Source: Poecilobothrus nobilitatus (lineage: Eukaryota > Arthropoda > Insecta > Diptera > Dolichopodidae). From it: a stretch of 64,000 nucleotides of DNA. The notes under the pieces were generated by a model that saw nothing but the letters and a program-made list of their open reading frames with translations, was not told where the DNA came from and ran no database searches. The stretch is from contig OX352772.1 of the NCBI GenBank assembly GCA_947095535.1, positions 275,042,336-275,106,335 on the forward strand, given 5' to 3'. Positions 33,262-46,362 of the stretch are shown here, piece by piece; position 1 is the stretch's first letter; each line of letters begins with the position of its first letter. Position numbers and translations under genes: made by a program.

Positions 33262-35475
33262 TGCAATAGTTTAATTAGAGCAAATATAATAGAAAGGGAA
33301 AAATTAATTAATAGTTTAAATAAAATGTTACCAGCAGACATGGTCAAATTATTCTTAGTCACAAAATATCAAAAACAAAGCATGGAACTTAAATTATAAA
33401 CAAAAATTAGACAAAAAACTTGTCAGAGATTGAAAATTACATAATTTCATACCAACTTTCCCTAATGACAATTGGTGTATTAATCTGACAGGAAAAATTA
33501 TTCCTGAAGATATTGATATTAAACAACTGACAAGTCACGGACCTCGGTTTGCATTACCTGCCACCAAACATAATTCCCACATCATAAAGCTTATTGCAGA
33601 CGCAGAAGAAATAATCACATCTAACAAAGAGCACACAGAAGAAAATAAAAACAACATACGTAATAATATTACATCGACCATAAATAATTACATGAAGAAA
33701 CCACAAACCCTTAATGCTCACCAAAAGAAAATACTAATATTCCACAAAATAACAAAACAATTTTTAAAAAATAATAAAACCATATTTGTGTTAAAAGCGA
33801 CAAGGGCAATAAAACTGTATTAATAGATGAACAAATTTATAAAGACAAAATGAAAGAACACTTATCTGACCAAAACACATATGAACTCCTTCACACAACA
33901 CATATTATTAACAACAAACTGAAGAAAGAAGTTAATAACCTTATAAACGAAATATATCAAAAGAAATACATAAATAAATCAGATTGAGATGAATTGCTAT
34001 GTGACAATGCCATTCCACCAAGAATATATGTTACAATAGAAGAACATAAAGCGAATTACCCCATCAGACCTATCGTGACTACTATTAATACACCGACCAG
34101 TAAATTAGCTAAATTTCTAAACAAAGTTCTGTGCAATATAAAAGAAGCTAAATACAATATAAAAAATTCTTTCGAATTCAAACAAAAAATCAAAGATATA
34201 AAAATTGAAGATTATGACAGCCTAATTTCTCTTGACGTTGTATCTTTATACACAAATATTCCACAACACGAAGCAATAGCAGCTATTTTAAGAAGATGAC
34301 CAAAAATAAAGACACATACACGCTTATCGAAAAAACACTTTATACAAGCATTGCAACTATGTATATGTAAAAGCAATTTTTTTCTAATCGACGATAAATA
34401 CTATAAACAAACCCACGGAATTGCAATGGGCAGTAGTCTATCTAGCATATTAGCAGAATTTGTTATGGATGGCATATTAGACAAAATAATACCAAAACTA
34501 CCTTTTTCGCCAAAATTCACATTTAAATACGTAGATGACATTATAACGACAGCAGCTAAAGATGGAGAAGAAGAAATACTTGAAATTTTCAACACACATC
34601 ATTAAATTCACATTAGAAAAAGAAAACAGACAAACAAAAGTAATTCCATTTTTAGATATGACATTAATTAGGGATAATAATAAAACTTTGACGAACTGCT
34701 ATAAAAAAGAAATAAATTCAAACAGACTGCTCAATTATAACTCAGCACACCCAGGGTTCATGAAATACAACGTGGCATTGTTTTTCGCACATAGAGTAAT
34801 TAAATTAAGTGAAAAGAAATTCCATAACGACAACTTCAAGACGATTAAAGAAATATTGAAAAAGAACTGCTATCCTGACAACATGATAAACAAAATTATA
34901 AGGAAAGTCAAATTTAATAAACAAAAACCAAATAACACTAATAATGGAAAATTGACATACCGTAAAATAACATACATACCAAAGATCACTGAAAATATTA
35001 CAAAACATCTGTCTAAAATAAATAAAAACATAGGGATTGGGCTTCAACCTCACACAAAGTTAGGAAAGACAATTTTTAGCAACACAAATACCAAACTTGA
35101 CAATGTCCCATGCACAGGAGCTGTATACAAAATTTCATGCAATAATGACAACTGTGATAAAATATATATAGGTGAAACTGGACGAGATGCCAAAATACGA
35201 ATGAAAGAACACAAAAGAGACTATGAAAACGCCAACAAATCCAAAGTAACATCAACATAAAGGAAACATATTTTAAAACTGCCTGCGTAAGTCATGCGAT
35301 AAAAAACGACCATCACTTTAATTTTGACCACCCTGTACTCTTAAACATTGAACACAATTGGCAAAAAAGAAAAAATATAGAAGCTCTCAATATACAAATG
35401 CACAGAAAAACAACACCAAATACAAAACCGATACACAATACTTACATAACGCATATAAACAATTAACCAACTCTA
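33262..35475 (+). pseudogene. Penelope-like retroelement: reverse transcriptase with GIY-YIG endonuclease
   Basis: Penelope-like elements encode a telomerase-related reverse transcriptase fused to a GIY-YIG nuclease. In order on the + strand: FALPATKHNSHIIKLIADAE (33549-33608), KSDKGNKTVLIDEQ (33797-33837), PPRIYVTIEEHKANYPIRPI (34015-34070), SLDVVSLYTNIP with a catalytic Asp (34228-34263), YKQTHGIAMGSSLSS (34402-34446), FKYVDDII with the catalytic pair (34523-34546), FLDMTL, AHPGF, then the GIY-YIG part AVYKISCNNDNC...KIYIGETGRDAKIRMKEH (35120-35212) and SHAIKNDHHFNFDHPVLL (35292-35345). Stops at about 33985 and 34297 and frame changes near 33800, 34320, 34600 and 35255 kill it. Motif residues are largely preserved, so it is not very old. 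Confidence 0.92.
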
Positions 35476-36124
35476 TTAGTTAAAAATTTATTAAGTAATT
35501 CATTTTAGCGGGGTTATGACAATTTTTAATTTTCTTCAAAGAAAAAAGAATAAATAAAATAAAAAAAATTTTTTATTTTTAATTCAAGTCAATTTTATTA
35601 TATTTATTTTATCTAGTTAAATTTTACATTAAATGTTTGTTAGTCCTTTAAATTATTAAATATACATGTTCTAGTTTGTGATCTACATTTTAACATATAT
35701 ATTTAAAAATATACAAAACATGAATCATATAAAAATGTAAGTTTTTAATAAAAAAACCTATTTAAGTACTCTTATCCTTATTCTATAATATGGATATATA
35801 ATTAAATAATAAATAGATAGTAATTAAATAATAAATAATAAATGATAATTAACAAAGATATACAACTGTTTTTAATTATTTATTATTTAAAATAAAAAGC
35901 TGCATTTCCAGAAAAAAAGAAACTTTTTAATATAAAAGTAAACATTATAAGAAAAAAAGTCACTTTTAGTAAATTAATTAATTTTTTAGTTAATAAATTA
36001 ATTTAACATATGTTTTATATATAGGGGCACTAACAACACGGTGTTTGGCTCGTTCAAATAATTATTATATGTTCAATAAATTAATATTTGTTACCTATTT
36101 CAATTTTATTGTTATTACATTTTG
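35476..36124. other. AT-rich 3' part of the Penelope unit
   Basis: There is no coding sequence. The stretch lies between the Penelope frame and the right inverted arm and is probably 3' untranslated sequence of the element. Confidence 0.4.
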
Positions 36125-36469
36125 TAGAATCAATAAAAATAACCAAAAAAATTACAAAACAGAACAATTTTTTTTCATAAATGCTTATATCTTCTAAACT
36201 CTACGACATAGACACAAAATATGTATGTACGAATTATAGAAAAATAATATACCTTTCCAACAGTGTATAAATATTGCGGGGGTTTTTTTGGTAAAATCAT
36301 GAGATATTTGGTTTTTAAAGAAAAATAAAAAAGATTGTTTTTTTTTTTTTCAAAAATTTTCAACTTTGAACTACAATATCTTCAGAACGACAACACCTAT
36401 TGTCACCAAATAACTGTTAAAATATTTTTCAGATTACTATCTTATAAGATAAAAAAAACCGAATATACA
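36125..36469 (-). repeat. Right inverted arm
   Basis: This is the reverse complement of 28887-29205 with small indels; for example GAATCAATAAAAATAACC at about 36129 mirrors the inner edge of the left arm. It ends at AACCGAATATACATA against the mariner-2 end. Confidence 0.85.
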
Positions 36470-36471
36470 TA

Positions 36472-37255
36472 TAGGGTTTTCCAATTTGAGTGATATGATT
36501 TCTTTTCAAAAAAAAAACACACTAATTGTTAAGGAAGTTTTTTATTTAATGTGAAGTACAATCGATACAATTAAGTTCTGAATAAAACGTCATTCAAATC
36601 GACTCCACGACTTCTGTTGCAGGAACGAATTCGATGAACCCAATTTTCGAGCACTTTTTCCACTAAATCCACTTGTATGTCATGAATAGCACGTTCAATA
36701 TTGACTTCTAAAGGTTGAAGAAAGTCTGGTTTATTGCTAAAGACTAATGACTTCAAATAACCCCACAAGAAATGGTCTAATGGTGTTCACAACTTCTTGG
36801 AGGCCATTCAATGTCACAATTTTTTGAAATAATCGAATCTCCAAACTTTTCTCGCAATAATTCGTTTGTTGTACGTGCTGTGTGGCACGTAACCCCGTCT
36901 TGTTGGAACCAGATGTTGTCAAGATCAACTTCATCAAATTTCGGCCATAAAAAGTTGGTTATCATCAATCTATACCGCTCTCCATTGACAGTAACGGTGT
37001 TACCAGCTTCATTTCGAAAGAAGTACGAACCGATGATTCCACGAGACCAAAAACCACACCAAACTGTCAATTTAGGTGAATGTAATAGTTGTTCATAAAT
37101 AATTTGTGGATTTTCTTCGCACCAGAATTGATAGTTTTGTTTATTTACCGCACCACTCAGATGAAAGTGAGCCTCATTGGAGAAGATTTTCTTAAAAAAA
37201 TCGTTATCGTTTTCAAGTTGTTCCAAGACAAAATCAGCAAATTTACGACGTTTTA
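36472..37255 (-). mobile_element. Mariner-2 copy, truncated at its 5' side
   Basis: The left edge TAGGGTTTTCCAATTTGAG followed by TGATATGATTTC matches the end of the complete copy at 60309. The sequence carries the C-terminal two thirds of the transposase on the minus strand and breaks at about 37255, where a family-A copy begins. The missing part is the N-terminal DNA-binding region and the other end. Confidence 0.85.
36571..37250 (-). pseudogene. Mariner-2 transposase, catalytic part, inactivated
   Basis: The minus strand opens within KRRKFADFVLEQLENDNDFF. The first catalytic block reads FSNEAHFHLSG where relatives have SDEAHF, so the first Asp is changed to Asn. The sequence continues KLTVWCGFWSRGIIGSYFF, VTVNGERYRLMITNFLWPKF, WFQQDGVTCHTART with the second Asp, and CDIEWPPRSCE. 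A frameshift near 36785 follows, and the next frame carries the third Asp context (TPLDHFLWGYLKSLVFSN) and the end RSRGVDLNDVLFRT (36571). A mutated catalytic Asp, a frameshift and a missing N-terminus make it inactive. Confidence 0.92.
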
Positions 37256-37261
37256 TAATAA

Positions 37262-38293
37262 CCCAATATAATGAAGAACCGGAACCCTATATCATTAAGA
37301 AAAGCCGTTAACACACGTAAAAATATATTATTCAACCTTTAATTTTCATGTCTTGCCGAAGAAAAATTTTTACAGGTGTCTAAAAATAGCAAATTTTCAA
37401 TATTTGTGGCTCTTAAAGAGAGGGTGCTACCAACAAATTTTCTGAGGAAACTTATACTAATTCTAAAAGTTCTTTCTTGTCTCAAAATATCAGGTTCCTA
37501 TCTCAAAGCATGCCGGAGTTATGAAAAAAGAAATATCATGCAAAATTTGGTTTTAACATAACGATAAATTTAAATAGTAAATTACAAACTTTTGCATAAT
37601 TTTGATATTGTTTTATAGAGACAAGAAAATTTCCCTCCTTCTAGTGTTTTTAGATTGTAAAACTACTACACAGAGCCTATAATTTATACTAATTCTAAAA
37701 GCTCTTTCTGCCCTCAAAATTTCAAGTCCTTATTTGAAAGCGTTCCGGAGTTATGAGGGTAGGAAAATCATTCAAAATTTGGTTTTCACATAATTTAAAT
37801 ACTAAATTTAAAAAAATTGTATAATTTTGATACTAATTTTCAAATTTAAAAAAAATACCTGTCGAATGACGTTTTCTGATTGAAAAAATCTTAAGCAGAG
37901 ACATATGCATTTAAAAATAGTGCTTTTTTTTTGAGGGGCTGTAGCAAGGTAACGGGTGGGGCAGTTAAAATTTCATGTCTCTATTTCAAAAAAAATGTGG
38001 GAATCTAAAAATTAGGTGTTCGAGAGCTACCCGAAGTTTTGGTCGGATCTCAACCACAAAAAATAGGGAACCTACAAATTGTTGTAGGAATATTTTGTGT
38101 TAATTTCAAGACTCTAGCTTTCTTAGTTTTTGAGTTATCATGCTGACGGACGGACGGACGGACAAAGCTCAATCGACTTAGAATTTGATTCTGATCCGAT
38201 CCATACTTTGAAGGTATATCGAGCTAGCTTATTTCGAGGTGCTACAAACGGAGGAGCAATTTTAATATACCCGATCCTTATCATACGGGTATA
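37262..38293 (+). repeat. Family-A repeat, copy A4
   Basis: The left part (37275-37620) is the family-A/B core (CGTTAACACACGTAAAAATA, then GCCGGAGTTATGAAAAAAG). A second, partial core follows from about 37685. It is then the normal A right end: GACGGACGGACGGACGGAC at 38145-38163, TCGACTTAGAATTTGATTC and TATACCCGATCC...ACGGGTATAA. The usual AACGAGGAAG start is missing because the copy is joined to mariner-2. Confidence 0.75.
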
Positions 38294-41200
38294 AATATCT
38301 AAGTTCTATCATAATTTTATTAATAAAAAAATAGTTTTTATTTGTTCCCGGTTTCAAATTTTGTCATTTAACAAATGATTTCTTATAGAAATCATCAAGA
38401 GAACACAAAGTTTTTATTAATTTTATATGTTTGAAATTAAATAATTCTATAATAAATTAATAATTTATTATTAAAAAGGTGTATTTTAATTAATTTAATT
38501 AAAAAAATCTAATTTTTGTAATTTTAAATATATTTAATTTGTATCTCCACTATACTAACACATAAATTACTTAAAATGGGTTTAGTGGATACAATCGCCA
38601 CTAAACATGAAATTTGGAGTTTCAATTTTTATTAAATAATTAAATAAATAATTTAACAATTTAGATTAAAATTAAAAAAATTTGTAGAAAATTAATTAAT
38701 TTAGCTAAAATTTTTTAATGAACATACTATATTTCTTAGAAAAAGGCTCCCAATATGCAATCAAATTATGAATAATCAAGCAATCATACTATGGCCACAA
38801 TTCATACTTATATTATCTCCACAATGCATGCATATAATTAAAGAAGAATTTAGGCTCTAATTTTTTTCAATAAAATTTTAAATTTAATTTTTACTTTATA
38901 AGTAAGTAAATGTTTATTTTTTTAACATATTTTTTTTTTTTTGTTTTCTTATAATATAAGTATTTATGAATTGTTTTTTTTTTATTAAACTGAAATATAA
39001 CTAATAATATTTTTTATTTTATAAAAATAATTATTTAAAATATTAATTTTTATTTTTCTAATAATATTTTTCAATGAAAATTATTACATTTGCCTTAAAC
39101 GCTTTTTTTATGTATGCATTATTACTATTTAATGAATATTATAATGTCTCCACTAAACCTTAATTTTGTATAGCCACTAAACAAACATTTTTTTTTTCCT
39201 ATATCCATACATAATGATTATATGTACTATAAACACCACCTCCCTTTTTTGATCGGACAATAGGTTATAATACCCGTATAAGTTTTAGTATTAAATATTA
39301 ATGTACTGCTCTACACAATACAAATTAATAAGAGTATTATGAATGAAAATGTTGAAAATGTATGCATAATTCGTATCAATTCTAAAGAAGCACTCATATT
39401 GGGTGGAAGATTGTTCTACATTCGCCATATTTGTATCTTAAAGGAATTTCTGTAAGCAGCATTATATCATTTTAGAAATTTAACTGTATAAAAATTTAAT
39501 TAATATAACCCCCCCTACTCGACATAATTAAAAATAAACTTTAATTCATTAAAAAATATTTTTGTTTTTGGTTTCATAAGTAAAAAGAAAATTTCAATTA
39601 TATCACGCGCTATAATATGACGATTATTTAAAATGTCTATAATATCTTCTTTATTCCCTTTTTATTCTATCATGTTTTATCTGAAAGAATAAAAATAAAT
39701 TTAGTAAGTGTAACTATATAAACATTTTTGGTAAACTAAATTTTACTTTAATATAAATGTAAAGATAAAAACCATAAAATAATAAAAATAAAGGTATAAC
39801 AAACAGTAAACAAAGAAATATACAAAAGTCGAAAAAAAAATATTTAAAATGTATATGGATAAGAAACTTTTATCATTATCATTATTATCAATAACATTAT
39901 CAAATCCTCCATAACCATTATGTATTCGTTAAGTTTTTATTTCACTTTTTTTTTTTTGCTTTTTTTTTTTTTTTTCGTTTTGGTGGTTTCTATTATTTAT
40001 CTCATCGTCTGTTGTTAATCAGTGACTTAATTTCGCTAATTTGTATTCTAAACATTGGATGCTAAGCGAAAATACAAGATAACCAAAAAAAAATTAACTT
40101 TAATAATAAAAATAAAAAAAAACAATATATAAGTATAAATATATAAGTTAAATTTCATTTGGATAACTAAAATATATTTTTTTTTGGTGTTTTTAGCAAC
40201 GAAGGTGAAATTAAATTTTTCTTTTTTAAATTTTGTATCTTATCTGTTTTTTTTGTATCTTTTAAAAATTTTGGTTTCCACATGAAAATTTATTAATTTG
40301 TTTTTTTATTTTTTTTTTTAATATTTTGCGTTTTTTCAAAAGAACTCCAAAAATTAAATATTAGTTCTATAATTTTAGTGTTTTACATTAAACAGCGAAA
40401 AAAATGAGTAATGTTAAAGTCTGGAGCAAAAAAGGGAACGTATTTTTGCTTTTATAAATTAATAATTTATTTTATTATAGATATCATATGTACATATGTT
40501 TTTTGATATGATGGTTTTTATTTAAATATATATAGAGAATGTCCCAGTATAAAAAAAGGCTCAACACATTAAAATGATAATTGTATAGATATATATTTAT
40601 ACCATCAGTACGATTTGTTTACAAGATTTTAGTAACTAATAACATAATGGAGGACATTTGATTTATTATGGTACCGCTTAATCCTAAGTTCAGGCCATTA
40701 TTATATTGTTTTGAAGTAAACGTACCCTGATTTTTTTCCATGTTGTCTTTAAGTTCGTTTAGGAAACTGTTCTCTTAATACAGAATACATTATTCTAATA
40801 AAATAGGAAATTCACAAAGAAAATCTTTATCTTTTAGATTATGTGCTGGAATACTCTTTATGGTGTATTTATGTACTATGGCCGTGAATTATCGCTAAAA
40901 TTAAAGAGAAAAATATATAAAATGTTAGTTAGATTAAATATATAATGATCCACTATTTTTAATGCTTCATATCACAATGAACAACTAAAAAATTGACATA
41001 AAATTGGGTAATATGAATTTCATTATTTTTTGTATTAGCTTTGAAAAATAATTTTAAAACATGCACTATATATATCGCGTTTCAAAGTACAGATTTGCCT
41101 AAAAAAAATACAGTCAAAGAGGATATTAGAAAGGATAACTTAAAAAGAATTTAAACACAGATTATTTTCAAAACCATAATCTATTAATCGAACGATTATA

Positions 41201-43342
41201 CCTACAGTTATTCTTGGTCAAATAAAGCAAGCCAAACAGATCTTAATTTCCGATAAAGATAAGAAAATTTAGGATTTATTTAAGAAGTTGAGAATTATTA
41301 ACTATAATAAAAACTTTGACAAATAAATTTTAACACTTATGAAATACCATGTACCTATTTATGTATTTACATGGTTTACATAGACACATTTTTCTCTGTA
41401 CATAACATATATTTGCAATAAATATATATATATGTATATACAGAAAAGTAAAAAAAAATTTATATCTTCAACTCAGTCACAACAGCATTAAGAGTAAGTA
41501 GCGTTTATATTTTAATGGGAGACGTTCAAGGACTTTTAATAGAAAGAACGAAAAAAAACAAATAAAAAAGAAAAGAACAAAGTTGATAATTTGAAAAAAA
41601 ATAAAAAACAAAATTAAAAAATTCTAAAGAAATTCAAGCATAAAAAAATAACGTGGATCTAGCGTTATTACTATTTTTCATAAGGTATGTATTTATTTTT
41701 TTGTTCTTTTGAACCTTTTAATTAATAGTTTAGTTTAGGTCTATTTTCAAATTCTGTTGAAAATCAAAATAGGTTTTATCTTAAAAATAAAAATAAAATT
41801 TTTTTATTTTTTTTATACTCTATTAAACACTTTTTAACATAGGTTTAATCTGGTTTAACTTTTTTTTAATCCTTAAAATTTTTTTTTGTCATCCCTATCC
41901 AGTACCGTGAAAGAAAAAATATGGAACAAAAACATTTATAGAAAAGAGTCTTGAAACCCTTCTAATTCATATTATAAACCTTTTAAGTCATATAAAACAC
42001 TCCTACACATATTATATCCTTATTACCCTCTAAAAAAACCCCGTAACTATTACAACAATGAAATGTTTAAATTATGGGGGCTGTCGCCTTCAAATTTCAC
42101 TAAATAAATTATTTAAACCCTGATTTTATAACCAACTCTAAAATCTCTCCTAATTATTTTATTTACATGTGATCTATATAATGGTTTTTTAAAATATTTT
42201 TGAATTTTTAGAAATTTAATCTTTGAATTTTGTAGTTTGGGATTTTGTAATTTGGGGTTTTGAATTTTCGGGATTTTGTTATTCCCGAAATATTTTTTGT
42301 AGTGTTCCCAACACGTTTTGCTGAATTTAAATTTTCAACTTAATTAAAAGTTTTGTTGATTTTGTATGTGGGGATTTTGTGATTGGTATTTTGGAGATTT
42401 AGAGGCGGTCCTTTTAATTTAGGTTATTATTTAGGTCATTTTACCATTTTAAAATAATTTTTTTTCAATTAGTTCGCTTTCATGGTTTTCTTAAGGCATG
42501 TAATTTGAATAATCCTTTTAATTCGAGCTATATCTTTATTTCTATCTGTCATTTCAAAATTTTTATTTTATATATCTGTGTTTAGAAAATCTTTGTGCAA
42601 AAGAACTTTATTGAATTCAATGTTCATTACGATCTAAGCGAAAAGGCATCAAAAATACCAGTACCACTTATACCCAATAAAAACACTTGAAAATCTTGAA
42701 AAGTATACTCCTGTTTTTAATACTTTTAATCATAAAAAATCTTACTTACACTTAACTAATCTTATAACCAGTAATTATTAATTAAAATATACCACTACTT
42801 TTAAATATAATATTTTAAAGATAACAGCTAGGTGAAAGTGCTGGTGGTTTTCTAAAAAAAACGTCGGTAATTAAACTCAAGTCGCCGGGCTGCAATAAAA
42901 ATTTCTTATTTTTTTTGTTATTTATAACATCTAATTTAAAATGTGTGAAAAGTGGCTAACAAAAAATTCATCACCAAAAAGAAAAACTATTTTTTGTTCC
43001 TTCCAAATCATATGTTGAGAAAAAAATATTTAGCATTCTCTCTAATGCCTCTCTCTTATAAAATAAATGTTACAAATTTTTCTCACATTATAAACGTTAG
43101 TTAGAATGTTAATGATGTGAGTAATTGCAAATTTAGCTCATATATGTATGTACATAAAAATATTTTTTTTGACTACAATACAATACAATGTATTAAATGT
43201 ATTAAAAAAAAATTGAAACCTTCAGGCAATATTTTATATTAATAATATTTTAAATTTCCTAAGGGACACAAAAAAGAAAACGAGACCAAATGATGTTATA
43301 CATCGAATATATTTTTAAGAATTTAGTTTTTTATATTATATA
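38294..43342. other. 5 kb of AT-rich DNA without recognised features
   Basis: I see only homopolymers, short AT repeats and a few chance reading frames. It could be intron or intergenic DNA. Confidence 0.5.
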
Positions 43343-43863
43343 CAGAGTGACCATGATAAGTTTTACATAATGCAGGGAGTTATGAGGAATATCGAAGCGA
43401 ATAAAAAATGTATGTAAACGAATATAAATGTAAAAATTTGTACTATTATATTATAACGGCTTATTTTATGAAAAAGTTAATTTGAAAAACAAGAAAAAAT
43501 AAAATTATCACAATTTTTCAATTCAGAATAAATATTATTTTGCAGCTAAGATACCGAAGTATTTTCGGCATTTATGAAAAAGCTAATAACCTTACTATTT
43601 AAAATATCGTAAATCGAATCTTCCTATGTTACATTTATGTAAAAGCTAATAACCTTACTATTTAAAATATCTTAAATCTTCCTATGTTACACGGATAAAA
43701 GATTCTTATGAGTTTTTGTTTTAAAACATATACGAAACTCTTGGAATACCGTTATCTCGAAAACCATTAATAACAGACACCCCCGGCCTTTGGAATGTTT
43801 CCTCCCTTTTAACACTCTTTTTTACTTCCTACTTAATGTAAAATATTTTGTAGGAACACTCTG
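43343..43863. mobile_element. 521-bp MITE with mariner-like ends
   Basis: The left end CAGAGTGACCATGATAAGTT (43343) and the right end, read inward as CAGAGTGTTCCTACAAAAT (from 43863), are inverted and both flanked by TA. The interior has no coding frame. It contains a near-perfect ~60-bp tandem duplication of AAAGCTAATAACCTTACTAT (43575 and 43633). Size, ends and TA target fit a non-autonomous Tc1/mariner derivative. Its autonomous partner is not in this window. Confidence 0.75.
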
Positions 43864-44106
43864 TAAATATATTTATATGAATTTACACAATAATATAACA
43901 AAGTCAATGATATCCAAGTATTATTAGATAAAGATAAACAAAACAACAAACAATAAAATATATTAAAAAAAAAATAAATAAATAAAATATGAAAAAAGAA
44001 GATGAAGAAGCGACACGTAGGCCCATTTACAATAATTAAGTGATAAATTCAGACTAGACCGAGTGTTTTTATTTTCAATTTTTTTGTTGTTGTTTTGATC
44101 CTGTTT

Positions 44107-45615
44107 TTATACCCGTACGATAAGTATCGGGTTTAATAAAATTACTCCTCCGTTTGTAACATCTCGAAATAAGCGAGCTAGATATACCTTCAAAGGTATG
44201 GGTCGGATCAGAATCAAATTCTAAGTCGTTTAAGCCATGTTCGTCCGTCCGTCAGCACGCTAACTCAAAAACTAAGAAAGCTAGAATTTTGAAATTTACA
44301 CAAAATATTCTGGGAGCAATTTATAGGTTCCCTATTTTTTTTGGTTGAGTTCCGACTAAAACTTCGGCTGGCTTCCGAACAAGAAACTTTTAGATCTCCA
44401 CAATTTTTTTGAAATAGAGCCATGCAATTTTAACTGCTGATAGATATAAAAATATTAATTTTATTTTCAACAACTTTTTTCTGTAGCCCACCCGTTAAGG
44501 AGCTACAGCCCCCCAAAGTTCCAAAAATCTCTATATTTAAATTGTTATAACACAAGTTCTATAAGGTATATCTTCAATCTGAAAATTCCAAACGATAGGT
44601 GCTATTATGAGCTTTACAAACATGTATATAATAAATATATACTTGTGATATACGATCTTTGAAAATAAGTATGAGTCATTTCAGAAATTTTTTTTGTAAC
44701 CCCAATTTATTTTGTATCATCAAAAAATGAAAATTTCCTATTTTTAAACACCTGTAACTTGAACACCTGTTAAATTTTTTTTGAAGTAATACATAAAAAT
44801 TAAATTTTCAACATTATACTCTTATTTCTGTTAACAACTTTTTTTTAATAATATTATTAGAGTTACTTTATAATTGACGAAAGGTGTTACTTGATTTTTT
44901 CAAATTTTCTAACAAATTTCTTTAACGAATTTTTTGCATTTTGTTTTAGACGATAATTTGAAATTGTTGAGGAAATAATGCGTAGTACAAAAAAATGTAA
45001 ATAAATAAACAACATAACGGTTGCTTGAAGAATTTTATTTACATGATATTGATATACATACATACTTATATAATATCATGTTTATTTACATATCGTATAT
45101 ATCACTGATGAATGATAAAAGTATAGATGTACACATATTATATAGCGCCGTATTTACATACATATATGTATTTTATTGTACTTATAAGAAATTATTCTAT
45201 GGATGGAAATATTTTTAAAGAAATATTGCAATGTATGGCGATATACTTATAACAATATAAATATACTATGTGCGCATTAATATAATATTTAAAATTATAT
45301 TTACTAATTTGTAATTCAATATACATTTACCACTTAGTATTAAATGCTACTATAGAATATTTGAAAAAGTTTTGGATTGATAATTGTTATGTGGAAGGTT
45401 AGAATTTGCTTTTGAAGAATGTATAAACATATAGTTTGAATATATGTATGTACAACCCATAGTTCTAGAAATTATAAAATTCGCCCAAATTATTTTAAAA
45501 TACTAAAATATTAAAAAAATAATATTGTAAGCAAAGTGACAGGCTATGAACATACTAACGGTTCATACGAGTATCTAAGAGTTGACAAAGGCAACTGTAT
45601 TCTTTCTCGTTTTAT
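44107..45615 (-). repeat. Family-A repeat, copy A5, with interior insertion
   Basis: It starts on the + strand ATACCCGTACGATAAGTATC and has GTTCGTCCGTCCGTCAGC near 44239-44256. It ends CAACTGTATTCTTTCTCGTT, exactly as copy A3. A stretch of about 44830-45360 has no counterpart in A2 and is AT-rich with repeated ATACATA strings. The AGATTGAT/GATTGATAATTGTT block near 45375 is shared with A3. Confidence 0.7.
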
Positions 45616-46320
45616 TCCCCATTTTCTTTTATTCTTTATCTAGACTATAATTATAAAATAAAAAAAAATAAAAATTTAATCGATAAATATTTCTATTTAG
45701 AGAGCATAAGAAAAAAAACAAACAGAGAATAACATAACCTCAAAAATATTAACTAATAGGTGATTGACATTTGCTGAAAAAAATGTGTTCTTATTTTTTT
45801 CTTTTGATTTTGCGCTAACAAACATGGAAGAAAAATGAGATTTAAATAAAATTTATGTTAAAAAAAAAAAGAACCCAAATCCACATTCTAAAACTGATAA
45901 TAATATGATGGTAACCACCTTGTAATAAAATACAAAAATATAAAAAAGAAACATTTATATGTTCTTTCATACAGTGCAGCAGACTTGCAAAAAATAAATA
46001 GAGTTCTTTTATTTAATTTTTAATTTTGATTATATAGAAAATTTGTGTTACAGACGACGTGGTGCTGATGATGGTAAAAATTAAAATTCATAGTAAGATT
46101 ACAAAAATCATTGAATTTTTCAAAATTTGGATTAAGAATAGTAATGACGAATAATTTTGAATAAATTTTTCTGCAATTATTTTTAATTTTCAACAATTTT
46201 TACAAACTTACTAAAAGTGGAATAATTTAAATTATGATTGATTGAATGCCGTCTTTAATAAAATTTCGAAATATTATATAAATCTTCGCCATTTTTTTTC
46301 TACCTGGAATTTTTATACGA
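45616..46320. other. AT-rich spacer
   Basis: No gene or element boundary is recognised. The left end of the mariner copy that follows should lie near 46250, but I could not identify it. Confidence 0.45.
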
Positions 46321-46362
46321 GGTTTCTTTAGGTATATTCTAAATACATTCCGGTTAGTTAAT

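Larger units (their letters stand above)
28887..36469. mobile_element. 7.6-kb unit bounded by long inverted repeats (Penelope plus LINE-B)
   Basis: The arms 28887-29205 and 36125-36469 are inverted copies. The unit between them holds a Penelope-like element on the + strand, cut in two by a minus-strand LINE-B. Penelope elements often carry long terminal repeats, in direct or inverted orientation, so the arms are most simply Penelope terminal repeats. A large foldback element is the alternative. The right arm is cut by a mariner-2 end at 36472. Confidence 0.65.

Noticed and set aside
36811..37098. 95-codon + strand frame
   Set aside because: It is antisense to the mariner-2 transposase, which matches known motifs on the minus strand.
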